A DNA stretch of 64,000 nt from Chitinophagales bacterium (lineage in GTDB: Bacteria; Bacteroidota; Bacteroidia; Chitinophagales; UBA2359), in assembly GCA_020636475.1 (NCBI GenBank), contig JACJXU010000004.1, positions 62,001-126,000 on the forward strand, in the 5' to 3' direction. The notes under the pieces were generated by a model, which saw only the letters and a program-made list of their open reading frames with translations, searched no databases and was not told the DNA's origin. This document shows positions 44,562-53,860 of this stretch, piece after piece (the stretch's first letter is position 1; every line of letters starts with the position of its first letter). A program made the position numbers and the translations under genes.

Positions 44562-45266
44562 TTAGGCATATTTAAAAATAGTCCACAAAATTTTGTATCC
44601 GGCTAAAATAGTTCCTTTTAGTGTTCCCGAAATTTTGGAAGTGCCTATTCGCGGGCGATAACGTACCGCAATTTCGGTACAGCGCAAGCCTTTTTGGGCA
44701 GCTTTTGCTTGCATTTCCACCGTCCAGCCGTAGTTGCGGTCTTGCATGTGCAAGGCGCGCAATTTGTCGTAGGCAATAGCCCGAAAAGGACCCAAATCGG
44801 TGAACTGTACTTTGTACAAAAGTCGCAAAAGTCGCGTTGCCAACCAATTTCCAAAAAGCTGTTGTGGCGTAAGCGCACCTTTTTCGCTGGTACCCAAATT
44901 GCGCGAGCCAATAACCAAATCGTGTGTATTCTGCACAATAGGAGCAACCAACAAAGGAAGCTCTTCGGGATAGTCGGAGTAGTCGCCGTCTATAAAAACG
45001 ACTATGTCGGGTGCAAGTGGAGGTTTTTTTTCCGCCAAATATGCCAATCCTCGCAAACAAGCTGCGCCGTAGCCTTTTTCGTTTTCCAACAAAACCGTTG
45101 CGCCGGCTTGTGCGGCAACTTGTGCCGTGTGGTCGGTGGAGGCGTTGTTTACTACCACCACTTCGCGCAGTAAAGTTTTGGGCAAGGCAGCAATTACTTT
45201 TCCGATGGCTTTTTCTTCGTTGTATGCCGGAATAAGGACGTAAATATTGGTTTTTGTTTCGTTCAT
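44562..45266 (-). CDS. Glycosyltransferase family 2, dolichyl-phosphate-sugar synthase-like
   Basis: A 234-residue soluble GT2. I use the Met at 45266 (MNETKTNIYVLIPAYNEEKA), because the in-frame longer start at 45299 adds a hydrophobic tail not typical for the family. Motifs: LIPAYNEEKAIGKVIAALP near the start, VVVNNASTDHTAQVA, the DxD-like DGDYSDYPEE (about 100-109), and GPFRAIAYDKL. Such enzymes move a sugar from a nucleotide donor to a polyprenyl phosphate or a similar carrier. No membrane helices are present. It begins the two-gene unit with the cellulose-synthase-like GT2 that follows after 27 bp. Confidence 0.87.
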   Translation of the reverse strand: MNETKTNIYVLIPAYNEEKAIGKVIAALPKTLLREVVVVNNASTDHTAQVAAQAGATVLLENEKGYGAACLRGLAYLAEKKPPLAPDIVVFIDGDYSDYPEELPLLVAPIVQNTHDLVIGSRNLGTSEKGALTPQQLFGNWLATRLLRLLYKVQFTDLGPFRAIAYDKLRALHMQDRNYGWTVEMQAKAAQKGLRCTEIAVRYRPRIGTSKISGTLKGTILAGYKILWTIFKYA

Positions 45267-45414
45267 AAACACAAAATATCCTAAGCAGAATTGTCGCAAA
45301 GGTATTGGTATTTGTCATTATTTCGTAAAGATTGCATTTACAGGGTAACAATGCAAAGTAATTCTCGTTTTTTAGGGAAAGGAAATATTTGTTTTCATTA
45401 AAAAAATTACAGCT

Positions 45415-47322
45415 ATGATGAATTTACACGTTTTACTTATATGCTTGAGTACCCTAAGTATTTTTTCGTTTTCTTTTACCGCCAAATCCGAAGTGTTTAC
45501 CGGCGAAATAAAAGGCTATGTGTATGATGCGCAAACATTGGAAGGTGTCCCTTTTGCCAGTGTATATGTAGAAATAAATGGCAAATCTGTTGGTACTTTA
45601 ACGGATATAGACGGTTATTATTCCATAGAATTTATTCCCGCAGGCAAATATACACTTACGGTAAGTTTTGTGGGCTACGAAACATTTTCCGAGAAAATAA
45701 AACTTTCGGGAAATGAAGTGGTGGTGAAAGATGTTTACTTGGAAGAAGGAGGAATTAATCTTGAAGAGGTTGTTACAATTAGGGGAAGTCGGGCGGAAGG
45801 AACAGAATATTACATAGATGGCATACGACCTCGCGACAAGAAAAATAGAAAATCGACAGTTCCTCCAAATTCAGCTACGCCAACACGCTCTTTAGACCCA
45901 ATTGCAGCTAACAGTAACAGTGCCGGAGTGCAGGATTATGAAGAAAAGACATCAACCGAACAATACGAAAAACCCGCCGAAAACACTTTTATCACCACCG
46001 AAAAAGAAGATACTTCTACCTTTTCGATTGATGTGGACGGGGCTTCGCTGAGCAATGTACGCCGCTTTTTGATGCGCCAAAACCAATTGCCTCCGTCTGA
46101 CGCGGTACGTGTAGAAGAGTTGATAAATTATTTTCCTTACAACTATACGGCACCCGAAGCCAATGCCGCCGACCCGTTTAGCATTTACACGGAACTAAGC
46201 GATTGCCCTTGGAACGCCAATACGCGCCTTTTGCATATTGGGCTAAAAGCCAAAAATATTGCCACGTACGATTTGCCACCTTCCAATTTGGTGTTTCTCA
46301 TTGATGTGTCGGGTTCGATGAACAATGCTGAACGCCTGCCTTTGCTGAAAAAAGCCTTTACCTTGCTGGTACATCAAATGCGCGACGAAGATAAAATTTC
46401 GATGGTAGTATATGCAGGAGCTGCGGGCGTAGTATTGCCGCCAACTTCGGGCAAAGACAAAGAAAAAATTTATCAAGCCATCGACAATTTACAAGCCGGA
46501 GGTTCTACGGCTGGCGGAGCGGGCATTGAACTTGCGTACAAAACTGCGGAGGAAAACTTGCTAAAAAATGGCAATAATCGCATCATTTTGGCTACCGATG
46601 GCGATTTTAATGTAGGCATCAGCAATGACAATGATTTGGTGAAAATGATTGAAGAAAAACGCCAAAAAGGTATTTTCCTTACGGTGCTGGGCTTTGGAAT
46701 GGGAAATTATAAAGATGCCAAAATGGAAAAACTCGCCGATAAAGGCAACGGAAATTATTATTATATTGATGATTTCAATGAGGCACGCAAGGTTCTCATT
46801 ACGCAAATGAACGCTACCTTGTTTACGGTGGCAAAAGATGTAAAAACACAGGTCATTTTTAATCCGAAAATGGTGAAAGCGTACCGCTTGGTGGGTTACG
46901 AAAATCGCCTGTTGGCAAATGAAGACTTTGACGATGACACCAAAGATGCCGGAGAAATGGGCGCGGGACATAGTGTAACGGCATTGTACGAGTTGGAACT
47001 TTGGAATACCAAAAACGCTAATACGGCATCGCTGTTGGAGTTGCGGTTTCGCTACAAACAAGCCAACGGAGACGAAAGCAAACTTCTAACGAAAAATGTC
47101 TCCCTAAATTTGTATCAGCCACTTGCCCAAAGCAGCGATGATTTCCGGTTTTCGGCAGCAGTAGCTATGTGGGGAATGTTACTCTCCGACTCCGCCTTTA
47201 AAGCAGAAGCTACTTACGAAAAAGCCTTCAACTTAGCCGAAAAGTCACAAGGTACTTATGCGGACGGTATGCGCAGCAGTTTGGTAAATTTGATAAGGAA
47301 AACGGAGGAGTTGGATAAGTAG
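45415..47322 (+). CDS. YfbK-like vWA protein fused to a carboxypeptidase-regulatory domain
   Basis: A 635-residue exported protein. A signal peptide (1-22) is followed by a CarboxypepD_reg-like beta-sandwich (GEIKGYVYDAQTLEGVPF, YYSIEFIPAGKYTLTVSFVG, about 30-110), common at the N-terminus of TonB-dependent receptors. A linker follows, then the YfbK-type N-terminal domain (DTSTFSIDVDGASLSNVRRF). The vWA domain has MIDAS IDVSGSMN near residue 296. The DUF3520-like C-terminal domain includes VKTQVIFNPKMVKAYRLVGY. YfbK-type proteins are periplasmic or surface vWA proteins of unknown role. The stop is only 3 bp from the stop of the convergent gene. Confidence 0.85.
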   Translation: MMNLHVLLICLSTLSIFSFSFTAKSEVFTGEIKGYVYDAQTLEGVPFASVYVEINGKSVGTLTDIDGYYSIEFIPAGKYTLTVSFVGYETFSEKIKLSGNEVVVKDVYLEEGGINLEEVVTIRGSRAEGTEYYIDGIRPRDKKNRKSTVPPNSATPTRSLDPIAANSNSAGVQDYEEKTSTEQYEKPAENTFITTEKEDTSTFSIDVDGASLSNVRRFLMRQNQLPPSDAVRVEELINYFPYNYTAPEANAADPFSIYTELSDCPWNANTRLLHIGLKAKNIATYDLPPSNLVFLIDVSGSMNNAERLPLLKKAFTLLVHQMRDEDKISMVVYAGAAGVVLPPTSGKDKEKIYQAIDNLQAGGSTAGGAGIELAYKTAEENLLKNGNNRIILATDGDFNVGISNDNDLVKMIEEKRQKGIFLTVLGFGMGNYKDAKMEKLADKGNGNYYYIDDFNEARKVLITQMNATLFTVAKDVKTQVIFNPKMVKAYRLVGYENRLLANEDFDDDTKDAGEMGAGHSVTALYELELWNTKNANTASLLELRFRYKQANGDESKLLTKNVSLNLYQPLAQSSDDFRFSAAVAMWGMLLSDSAFKAEATYEKAFNLAEKSQGTYADGMRSSLVNLIRKTEELDK

Positions 47323-47325
47323 CAA

Positions 47326-49638
47326 CTACAGTAAAAGTACTTTTTTTAAAGCACTATTGCCGTTTTTATCGGTTATTTTTAAGTAATAGATACCTGCCGA
47401 AAATTTGTCTAAACGAATATTTTTTGTGCTTAATCCTGCTTCCCATTCGCCTTGCCATTGTACAATACCGTCAATAGTATAAAGCTCCAAATGTTTTTGC
47501 TTGGCTATCATGTTTTCACTTTTTAACGCAAAAATACCGCCGTAGGCAGGATTAGGAAAAATGCTTATGTCGTCATTAAAGTTAGAAAAATCTGAAACGC
47601 CCGTAAATGTTCCCGCGCAAATACATTCGGGAGAGATGCTATCGTCTTCCGTTTCGGGATTATTATCGTCACAAGGGTCTCCTAATTGTCCTAATTCACA
47701 AATAAAATCATCTTCGGCATCGCAAATACCATCGTTGTCTATGTCTCCTATTACATTAAGCATTAAAGTGTCCATTACGCTTGCTTGGCAGCCAGTATAT
47801 GCAGTATATTGAAAATACACTTGAAAAGGACCATCTCCTTCAAAATTTGAAACTTCGCCCGTAGCACTATTAAAAGTAAAATTAGCCGAAACTGCTCCCC
47901 AAGAAAAACTACTTCCTTCAGGAATATCAGGAGAACCGTTAATCAATACATTTAGCGTTGAGGCATCGTCCATACAAATATCTTCGGGGGCTAAAATCTC
48001 TACCATTGGTGCGGATGCTACCAAAATATCGTAAGTACCTACTTGTGTTTGCCCGCAACCATCAACTATAGTATAGCTTACGGCAAAAACATAAGGTTGC
48101 CCTACTTCTGGCGATTGCGATGTTTCCGCCAAAGCAGCAGCTACATTAAAAATACCGTTTTTTGCGTCCACAATACCATCTCCCGACCAAGTACCCAAAT
48201 CAATATTGGCAGACAAAATAATTTCTTCGACATAAGTTGGCGAGTTAGGAGGACACAATAACTCTTCTGGACCGGAAATTTCTAAAGGAGTTGGTGCGTC
48301 ACCTACTGTAACTACCACCGGAGCAGATGCCGTATTTCCACAAGCATCTTGTACTTGAACCAAATAGTTGTAAACTGTTCCGGTATTGCCCGCAAATACC
48401 ACCGGCGGAGTCGGAACTCCATTTAAATACCAAGTAACAATATAATCAGGAATACCACCCGAAATCTGTGCCGTAAGCAGTTGCGGAACACCGTTGGGGC
48501 AAATTTCAACATCATTTACAGAAATTTCCAAATTGTTTTCAATAATTTCGATTTTTATTGGTTTAGGTATTGTATTACAAGGACAAGTACTGCTTGTAGT
48601 CCCCACTTCAATAAACTCTCCGGGGTCATCTATTCCATCGTCAAAAATGGGTGTGTAAAATGTTACACATTCTGCACCAGAAAAAATAGTAATTTGAGAA
48701 GGCAGTCCACCATAGTCTAATCCTTGCGTAGCAGTACCACTTACGGTTAAGTTTAAAGTTAGTTCATCTTCGATGCCATTTACATTTAAATCTTTGCAAA
48801 AAGTAAATTCAATACCTTGACAACCTTCATAAACTTGGTCTAATGCTTCTCCATTTACGGTAGCAATAATGGGAGCGGCTGTTCCAGTAGAGAAACTTTT
48901 TCCTTCCAAAAATACAGCAGAATCAAAAAGACTATCGCCAACATCTGCTATAACTATCGTTAGGTTATAAGTTTCGCAAGTATCTACTTCGGCATATACC
49001 GAACCTGTAACCCAGCCATCGTATTGCATTACGGTTCCGCCAACATTATTGGTGTATGGTCCGGGGTCACCGCAACCTTGGTCGTTAAAGTTGTTGATGG
49101 TTACGGGCAGCCCGCCAATTACGGCTAAGTTTTGATTGTTGTACATACCACCCGCCGGATTTGGACCCGAAAGAAAAATACCGACTACGTCATTGTAAGG
49201 ATAACAATCATAGTCGCCGCCGTATTCTTCTGAAGCAAAAAGGTAGTTAAACTGAATAAATCCTTCTACAGGCATAAAATCAAACTGTAGGTACGATCCT
49301 TCCTTAGTATTATCGTCGGGCAGCAAAGAACTAACATCGCAATCAGTCATACCAGAGGTAGTTTGAAAAGTGTTTGGACCAATAGCATTTGTTACAGAAC
49401 CCGTAGCTAAAATAATACCTACACCATTATTGTCGCCCAAACCAATAGAGCCACCATTGCTAAAAGTACCCGTAGCACCGCAGCCTGTAATATTACTTAC
49501 GCTAAGGCAGTTACCTTCGGTAAATACATCTTCTACGAGATAATCATAATTTTCATTGGGTATAACACCAATTCCTTGTGCCCAATTTTTATGGCAAAAA
49601 ATAATTAGGCTGACAAATAGAGGTAAAAAATATTTCAT
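47326..49638 (-). CDS. Choice-of-anchor L domain protein with T9SS type A sorting domain
   Basis: A 770-residue secreted protein with a signal peptide (1-20), then a choice-of-anchor L domain (about 40-255). This is marked by LSVSNITGCGATGTFSNGGS, GIILATGSVTNAIGPN, LQFDFMPVEGFIQFNYLFAS and YNDVVGIFLSGPNPAGG. Several Ig-like and SprB/PKD-like repeats follow (GGIPDYIVTWYLNGVPTPPV and others), with a short Asp-rich calcium-repeat-like segment (DIDNDGICDAEDD). It ends with a type A sorting domain (SIFPNPAYGGIFALKSENM, LDKFSAGIYYLKITD). It is exported by the T9SS, and such proteins are thought to bind ligands or surfaces. It is convergent with the vWA gene, with a 3-bp gap and no visible terminator. 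Confidence 0.85.
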   Translation of the reverse strand: MKYFLPLFVSLIIFCHKNWAQGIGVIPNENYDYLVEDVFTEGNCLSVSNITGCGATGTFSNGGSIGLGDNNGVGIILATGSVTNAIGPNTFQTTSGMTDCDVSSLLPDDNTKEGSYLQFDFMPVEGFIQFNYLFASEEYGGDYDCYPYNDVVGIFLSGPNPAGGMYNNQNLAVIGGLPVTINNFNDQGCGDPGPYTNNVGGTVMQYDGWVTGSVYAEVDTCETYNLTIVIADVGDSLFDSAVFLEGKSFSTGTAAPIIATVNGEALDQVYEGCQGIEFTFCKDLNVNGIEDELTLNLTVSGTATQGLDYGGLPSQITIFSGAECVTFYTPIFDDGIDDPGEFIEVGTTSSTCPCNTIPKPIKIEIIENNLEISVNDVEICPNGVPQLLTAQISGGIPDYIVTWYLNGVPTPPVVFAGNTGTVYNYLVQVQDACGNTASAPVVVTVGDAPTPLEISGPEELLCPPNSPTYVEEIILSANIDLGTWSGDGIVDAKNGIFNVAAALAETSQSPEVGQPYVFAVSYTIVDGCGQTQVGTYDILVASAPMVEILAPEDICMDDASTLNVLINGSPDIPEGSSFSWGAVSANFTFNSATGEVSNFEGDGPFQVYFQYTAYTGCQASVMDTLMLNVIGDIDNDGICDAEDDFICELGQLGDPCDDNNPETEDDSISPECICAGTFTGVSDFSNFNDDISIFPNPAYGGIFALKSENMIAKQKHLELYTIDGIVQWQGEWEAGLSTKNIRLDKFSAGIYYLKITDKNGNSALKKVLLL

Positions 49639-49948
49639 ATAATTCCTGTTTTTTGTGGGTAAATAGTTCTATTATTCTACTTTTTACATAAAGATACGTT
49701 AAATATAAAAAAATAAACAATATATCGTTAATTTTTTATTGAAAATAGTAGCATTAACGCTAAAAAACAACTTATACAAACCTTTATTTGCCATTATTCC
49801 AATATTGATACGCAGGAATATTTTCTTCACTCTTTTAGGTATCTGTTTTCAAAAACCTGTCAGATGGGGCAGACGGCAAGGAACATCAAGCTAAAAACAA
49901 AAACTCCCCACAAAACCGTACTTTTGCCTTCCAGCATATATTTTGCCT
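49639..49948. other. 310-bp intergenic gap between divergent genes
   Basis: A/T-rich and without a gene. CTGTTTTCAAAAACCTG (about 49843-49859) plus the following TCAG looks like a degenerate palindrome of the CTGTCAGGTTTT type that is common in Bacteroidota. TACTTTTG at 49919-49926 may be the -7 element of the phosphatase gene, but no matching -33 element is seen. Confidence 0.4.
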
Positions 49949-50584
49949 ATGACGCATCACCCTTACAAAACCATTTTTCTTATCCGCCACGGACAAACCG
50001 ACTACAACAAAAAAGGCATGATTCAAGGCAGTGGCATCGATTCTTCGCTCAATCGCTTGGGGCAGCGACAAGCCGAAGCCTTTTACCAATATTACCAAAA
50101 CGTTCCTTTCGAGCATATTTTTATTTCCCAACTCCGGCGCACTTACCAAAGCATACAGCCTTTTATCGAAAAAAGCAACTTACCCTTTACCGCCACGCCA
50201 CTCCTCAATGAAATTCACTGGGGAAATCAAGAAGGTAAACGCCCCAGCCTTAAAATGAAGCGCACCTACGAAGAAATGGTACAAGTGTGGGCAAAGGGCG
50301 ATACACACTACAAAGTTGCCGAAGGCGAAAGTCCCGAAGAAGTAGCCTTGCGTATGCAGCAGTTTGTGCAAAATTATATTGCTCCTGCGCCGTATCGGCG
50401 GATGCTTATTTGCTCGCACGGGCGCAGCATGCGTATTTTGCTTTGTCTGCTATTGCAAAAACCTATTTCGGCTATGGAAGAATTTCCGCATTACAATCTT
50501 TGTCTCTACAAAATACACTGGACACCCGAAAAAACCGAAATTCTGCTACACAATAGCACCGACCATTTGCAATCTTTGTCGTAG
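49949..50584 (+). CDS. Histidine phosphatase family protein (phosphoglycerate mutase-like)
   Basis: A 211-residue protein with the start at ATG 49949; a TTG two codons upstream (49943) is in frame but unnecessary. The motif IFLIRHGQTDYNKKGMIQG carries the catalytic His of the RHG box near residue 13. Further motifs are LNRLGQRQAEAFYQYYQNVP, LNEIHWGNQEG with the conserved Glu, and the second catalytic His in LICSHGRSMRILLCLLL near residue 155. These enzymes remove phosphate from small metabolites through a phosphohistidine intermediate. The substrate is not evident. It is convergent with glnN-like GSIII. Confidence 0.85.
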   Translation: MTHHPYKTIFLIRHGQTDYNKKGMIQGSGIDSSLNRLGQRQAEAFYQYYQNVPFEHIFISQLRRTYQSIQPFIEKSNLPFTATPLLNEIHWGNQEGKRPSLKMKRTYEEMVQVWAKGDTHYKVAEGESPEEVALRMQQFVQNYIAPAPYRRMLICSHGRSMRILLCLLLQKPISAMEEFPHYNLCLYKIHWTPEKTEILLHNSTDHLQSLS

Positions 50585-50683
50585 TTGTTCTATGTATAAT
50601 CTTCGCGCCTGCCTTTGCGTCTGGCGTGATAATAAACAAACTATGCTTCCGCATAGCCGTAGATGTTTCGCTTGCGTAAAATA

Positions 50684-52879
50684 CTACCGAATAAACAGCA
50701 TTTCCCGATACTTGGGCAATGTCCATTGGGCATCTTCCACCACAAATTCCAAACGGTCGGCAATGTCTCGTATTTTTTCCAAATGTGGCTTCACTTTGTC
50801 GCAGTAGGCTTTGGCACGCGCGGAAGTTGCTTCAATTTTATTGGCTTTGCGGCGCGCTTCAATCATGTTATCTACTTCTTTTTTGAGTTGATTGGTGTAG
50901 GTAATAATCTCTTTTATCAAATCAATAAAAACGGTAGTTTCTTTGTCTAAACTAATGTCGTACAGATTTTTTTGTAAGGAAGTTAAATGATGCAAATAAT
51001 GTGTTGCCGAAGGAATAATTTGGTTCATTACCATTTCGCCTAAAATCCGCGACTCAATCTGTATTTTTCGTTGGTATTGCTCGTTAAGTACTTCGTAGCG
51101 TGCTTCAAGTTCCGTGTGGGAAAAGATATGATTGTCCACAAAAATTTCTTTGGCATCATCGCCTACCAAAAAGTCTAAAGCATAAGGCGTAGTTTTTACA
51201 TTGCTCAGTCCGCGCTTTTGTGCTTCTTCTTCCCATTCTTTGCTGTAATTATCGCCTTCAAACAATATTTTTTTGGCATCGGTAATGTAGCGGCGCAAAA
51301 CGCGCAAAATAGCACCATCTTTTTTCTCGCCTCCTTCTACCAATTTGTCCACTTCTTGTTTAAAACGGCTAAGTTGGTTGGCAACAATAGTATTGAGTAC
51401 TGTCATAGGAAAAGAGCAGTTGAAACTCGAACCTACGGCGCGAAATTCAAATTTATTTCCTGTAAAAGCAAAAGGCGAAGTGCGATTTCGGTCGGTGTTG
51501 TCCAACAGCAAATCGGGAATTTTGTTGTGAATATTCAGTTTTAAGTCGGCTTTTTCGTATTCGTCCATTTTCTCTCCTTTTTTTACCGAGCGTTCTATTT
51601 CGTCCAAAACATCATACAGTGTAGTGCCTATAAACACCGAAATAATAGCTGGCGGAGCTTCGTTGGCACCCAAGCGATGGTCGTTTCCGGCAGAAGCTAC
51701 CGAAGCGCGCATAAGATTGGCGTGGTCGTGTACGGCTTTGATAGTATTGATAAAAAAGGTAAGAAACTGCAAATTGGTGCGTGGCGTGCTGCCCGGACTA
51801 AGTAAGTTTATGTGTGTGTCTGTTCCCAACGACCAGTTGTTGTGTTTGCCCGAGCCATTTACATTGGCAAAGGGTTTTTCGTGTAGCAATACGCGCAAAT
51901 CGTGGCGGCGCGCTACGCGGTCCATCAAGTCCATAAAAAGTTGGTTTTGGTCCACCGCCTTGTTGGCTTCTTCAAAGCGCGGCGCAAATTCATATTGCCC
52001 CGGAGCTACTTCGTTGTGGCGGGTTTTTAGCGGAATACCCAATTTCCATGCTTCGGTTTCCAAATCCAACATAAAATCCTGCACCCGCTCGGGAATAGAG
52101 CCGAAGTAGTGGTCTTCTAACTGTTGCCCTTTGGCGGGAATATTCCCTACTAAGGTTCTGCCCGTTGCCACCAAGTCGGGGCGCGCATTGTACATGGTTT
52201 TGTCAATAAGAAAAAATTCCTGCTCCCAGCCCAGAGTAGGCACTACGCGTTTCACATTTCTATCGAAATAATGGCAAACATCTACGGCAGCTTTTTCTAA
52301 AAACTGAATAGATTTGAGCAAAGGACCTTTGTAGTCCATTGTTTGTCCGGTGTAGGAAATAAAAATGGTAGGTACGCAAAGCGTTTTGCCGTGTGTGCCA
52401 TTTTCCATAATAAACGCCGGCGACGAAGGGTCCCAAGCTGTGTAGCCACGCGCTTCGTGTGTATTGCGCATACCGCCCGAAGGAAAACTCGAACCGTCTG
52501 GCTCGCCTTGCACTAAGGCATCGCCGCTAAAACTCTCAATACCTTTGCTGCTATCTACCAAAGAGAAAAAGGCATCGTGTTTTTCGGCGGTGAGTCCTGT
52601 AAGTGGCTGAAACCAGTGTGTGTGGTGCGTAGCTCCTTTGCTTATTGCCCACGATTTCATAGCCGAAGCTACTTGGTCGGCAATTTTGCGGTCGATTTTG
52701 GTGCCGCGCTCTATAGACGACATCACGCTGTAAAATGCTTCTTCCGACAAATACTTGCGCATAGTTTCGGTGGTGAACACGTTTGAGGCAAAATAGTCGG
52801 ACACTTTGTTGGATGGTCGCTGGATATCTATTTTTATTCTATTGGTTGCTTTTTCAATATATTCGTTGCGAATACTCAT
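50684..52879 (-). CDS. glnN: Glutamine synthetase type III
   Basis: A 731-residue GSIII, the long glutamine synthetase form typical of Bacteroidota and cyanobacteria. It condenses glutamate and ammonia with ATP. Motifs: LTGLTAEKHDAFF (N-terminal GSIII region), FPSGGMRNTHEARGYTAWDP (about 132-151), GWEQEFFLIDKTMY (about 218-231), TRHNEVAPGQYEFAPRFEEA (about 302-321), GSGKHNNWSLGTD (about 354-366), and DRNRTSPFAFTGNKFEFRAV with the catalytic Arg/Glu near 475-494. A C-terminal helical region (about 600-731) closes the protein, as in other GSIII. The length is normal, about 730. Transcription is separate from the convergent phosphatase gene. Confidence 0.95.
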   Translation of the reverse strand: MSIRNEYIEKATNRIKIDIQRPSNKVSDYFASNVFTTETMRKYLSEEAFYSVMSSIERGTKIDRKIADQVASAMKSWAISKGATHHTHWFQPLTGLTAEKHDAFFSLVDSSKGIESFSGDALVQGEPDGSSFPSGGMRNTHEARGYTAWDPSSPAFIMENGTHGKTLCVPTIFISYTGQTMDYKGPLLKSIQFLEKAAVDVCHYFDRNVKRVVPTLGWEQEFFLIDKTMYNARPDLVATGRTLVGNIPAKGQQLEDHYFGSIPERVQDFMLDLETEAWKLGIPLKTRHNEVAPGQYEFAPRFEEANKAVDQNQLFMDLMDRVARRHDLRVLLHEKPFANVNGSGKHNNWSLGTDTHINLLSPGSTPRTNLQFLTFFINTIKAVHDHANLMRASVASAGNDHRLGANEAPPAIISVFIGTTLYDVLDEIERSVKKGEKMDEYEKADLKLNIHNKIPDLLLDNTDRNRTSPFAFTGNKFEFRAVGSSFNCSFPMTVLNTIVANQLSRFKQEVDKLVEGGEKKDGAILRVLRRYITDAKKILFEGDNYSKEWEEEAQKRGLSNVKTTPYALDFLVGDDAKEIFVDNHIFSHTELEARYEVLNEQYQRKIQIESRILGEMVMNQIIPSATHYLHHLTSLQKNLYDISLDKETTVFIDLIKEIITYTNQLKKEVDNMIEARRKANKIEATSARAKAYCDKVKPHLEKIRDIADRLEFVVEDAQWTLPKYREMLFIR

Positions 52880-53318
52880 AGTTTTTTACAATTTTTTAAT
52901 AAAAAATGAAATTTTTGTGCAAATATTATTAAAATTATCCTCATTGTGGAAACATTTATCACATATTTTTTATTTTAATATGTTTAAAAAAGAAAAAACC
53001 GAAACGTATTTTACTCCAAAAAATGAGTAATAGGGTGTTTTGAAAAGAAAATTTTATCCCCAAAAATTGTAGTTTTTTGTTTGAAGTAAGCTGGAATTGT
53101 CATGAATTTTCCGATAAATGACGAAAAATGTAATAAAAATTAACGCATTAATCCATTGATTTTTAGGTCTTTTGTCATTTTTTATGCTAATTATTGAGGC
53201 GAAAAAAATCCGATAAAATCCGATATTTCCTTTAAAAAGTAATTTTTGACCGTCTATTTGCCCTATACCTTTGTGGGTGTAATAGAAAATACTATTCACT
53301 TATTAAAAAATAGAAGAA
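52880..53318. other. 439-bp AT-rich gap
   Basis: No gene. It contains short direct repeats (two TCCGATA copies near 53207-53226) and the promoter listed for the small protein gene. The left part should carry the glnN promoter on the minus strand, for which I see no perfect TAnnTTTG. Confidence 0.45.
53246..53273 (+). promoter_or_regulatory. sigma-ABfr-type promoter of the small protein gene
   Basis: TTG (53246-53248), a 17-base spacer and TACCTTTG (53266-53273), 46 bases before the ATG at 53319. The spacer is slightly short. Confidence 0.5.
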
Positions 53319-53534
53319 ATGAAAAGTTATCGTAAATATCTTGTTCCGGCACTAATAGTTGTTCATGTAATAATTCGCTTTGAGTGGGAAATGCCGAACA
53401 TACAAACCACTACCGAGCGTGCGATAAACGAAGCAGAGATAAACAATACTATCAATGAAGTGACTTATAACGTTGATGTAGTAGCTGGAACAGACACGAA
53501 AGATTTGGCAGGGAAAATGAAAGAAGGGGAATAG
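53319..53534 (+). CDS. Small protein of unknown function with N-terminal hydrophobic segment
   Basis: A 71-residue protein beginning MKSYRKYLVPALIVVHVIIR, a short positively charged start followed by a hydrophobic stretch that could anchor it in the membrane. A polar, Thr/Asn/Glu-rich tail follows (INEAEINNTINEVTYNVDVV). I recognise no family. It ends about 10 bp before the SRP RNA, which is on the other strand. A promoter at 53246-53273 supports expression, but such small frames can be chance, so confidence is moderate. Confidence 0.45.
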   Translation: MKSYRKYLVPALIVVHVIIRFEWEMPNIQTTTERAINEAEINNTINEVTYNVDVVAGTDTKDLAGKMKEGE

Positions 53535-53540
53535 ATACAA

Positions 53541-53641
53541 AAGTGCAGGAACTTATATCGCGCCGCTACAACCATTTACCCTTGCTACCTTCCGGTCCTG
53601 GGGGAGTTCAATAGGAGCTGGCCGTACAAGCCCTGCGCCGC
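53541..53641 (-). ncRNA. ffs: Signal recognition particle RNA, small bacterial type (4.5S-like)
   Basis: On the minus strand the conserved SRP helix 8 loop is present: CCCAGGACCGGAAGGTAGCA at about 53584-53603. GCAGG at 53633-53637 (5' end) pairs with CCTGC at 53545-53549 (3' end), closing the hairpin of about 93 nt. This RNA binds Ffh and helps deliver nascent membrane and secreted proteins to the translocon. A TATCTTTG promoter element lies immediately upstream (53641-53648). The ends given are approximate. Confidence 0.9.
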
Positions 53642-53668
53642 AAAGATACATTTTTTTGAAACTTACAA
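53641..53668 (-). promoter_or_regulatory. ffs: sigma-ABfr-type promoter of the SRP RNA
   Basis: On the minus strand, TTG (53666-53668), a 17-base spacer and TATCTTTG (53641-53648). The expected transcript start, a few bases after the -7 element, coincides with the GCAGG 5' end of the RNA. Confidence 0.6.
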
Positions 53669-53805
53669 GTACCTTTTTAAAAAAATATTATAACAGAGTG
53701 TTGGTTTTGGGTGTGTAAATTGCCGTTTGTTAGCGGCAATTTTTTATTTTATAGTTTTTTTACCGCAAAATGCCATAATTTTAACGCAAAAAAGTAAATT
53801 CCTTA

Positions 53806-53841
53806 TTGAAATAATAAAAAAGAGTGTATCTTTGCACACTC
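53806..53841 (+). promoter_or_regulatory. rplU promoter with overlapping inverted repeat
   Basis: TTG (53806-53808), an 18-base spacer and TATCTTTG (53827-53834). An inverted repeat GAGTGT (53822-53827), eight bases, ACACTC (53836-53841) spans the -7 element, which may be an operator. The ATG of rplU is at 53861. Confidence 0.55.
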
Positions 53842-53860
53842 AAAAAATAAAAGTAAAACT

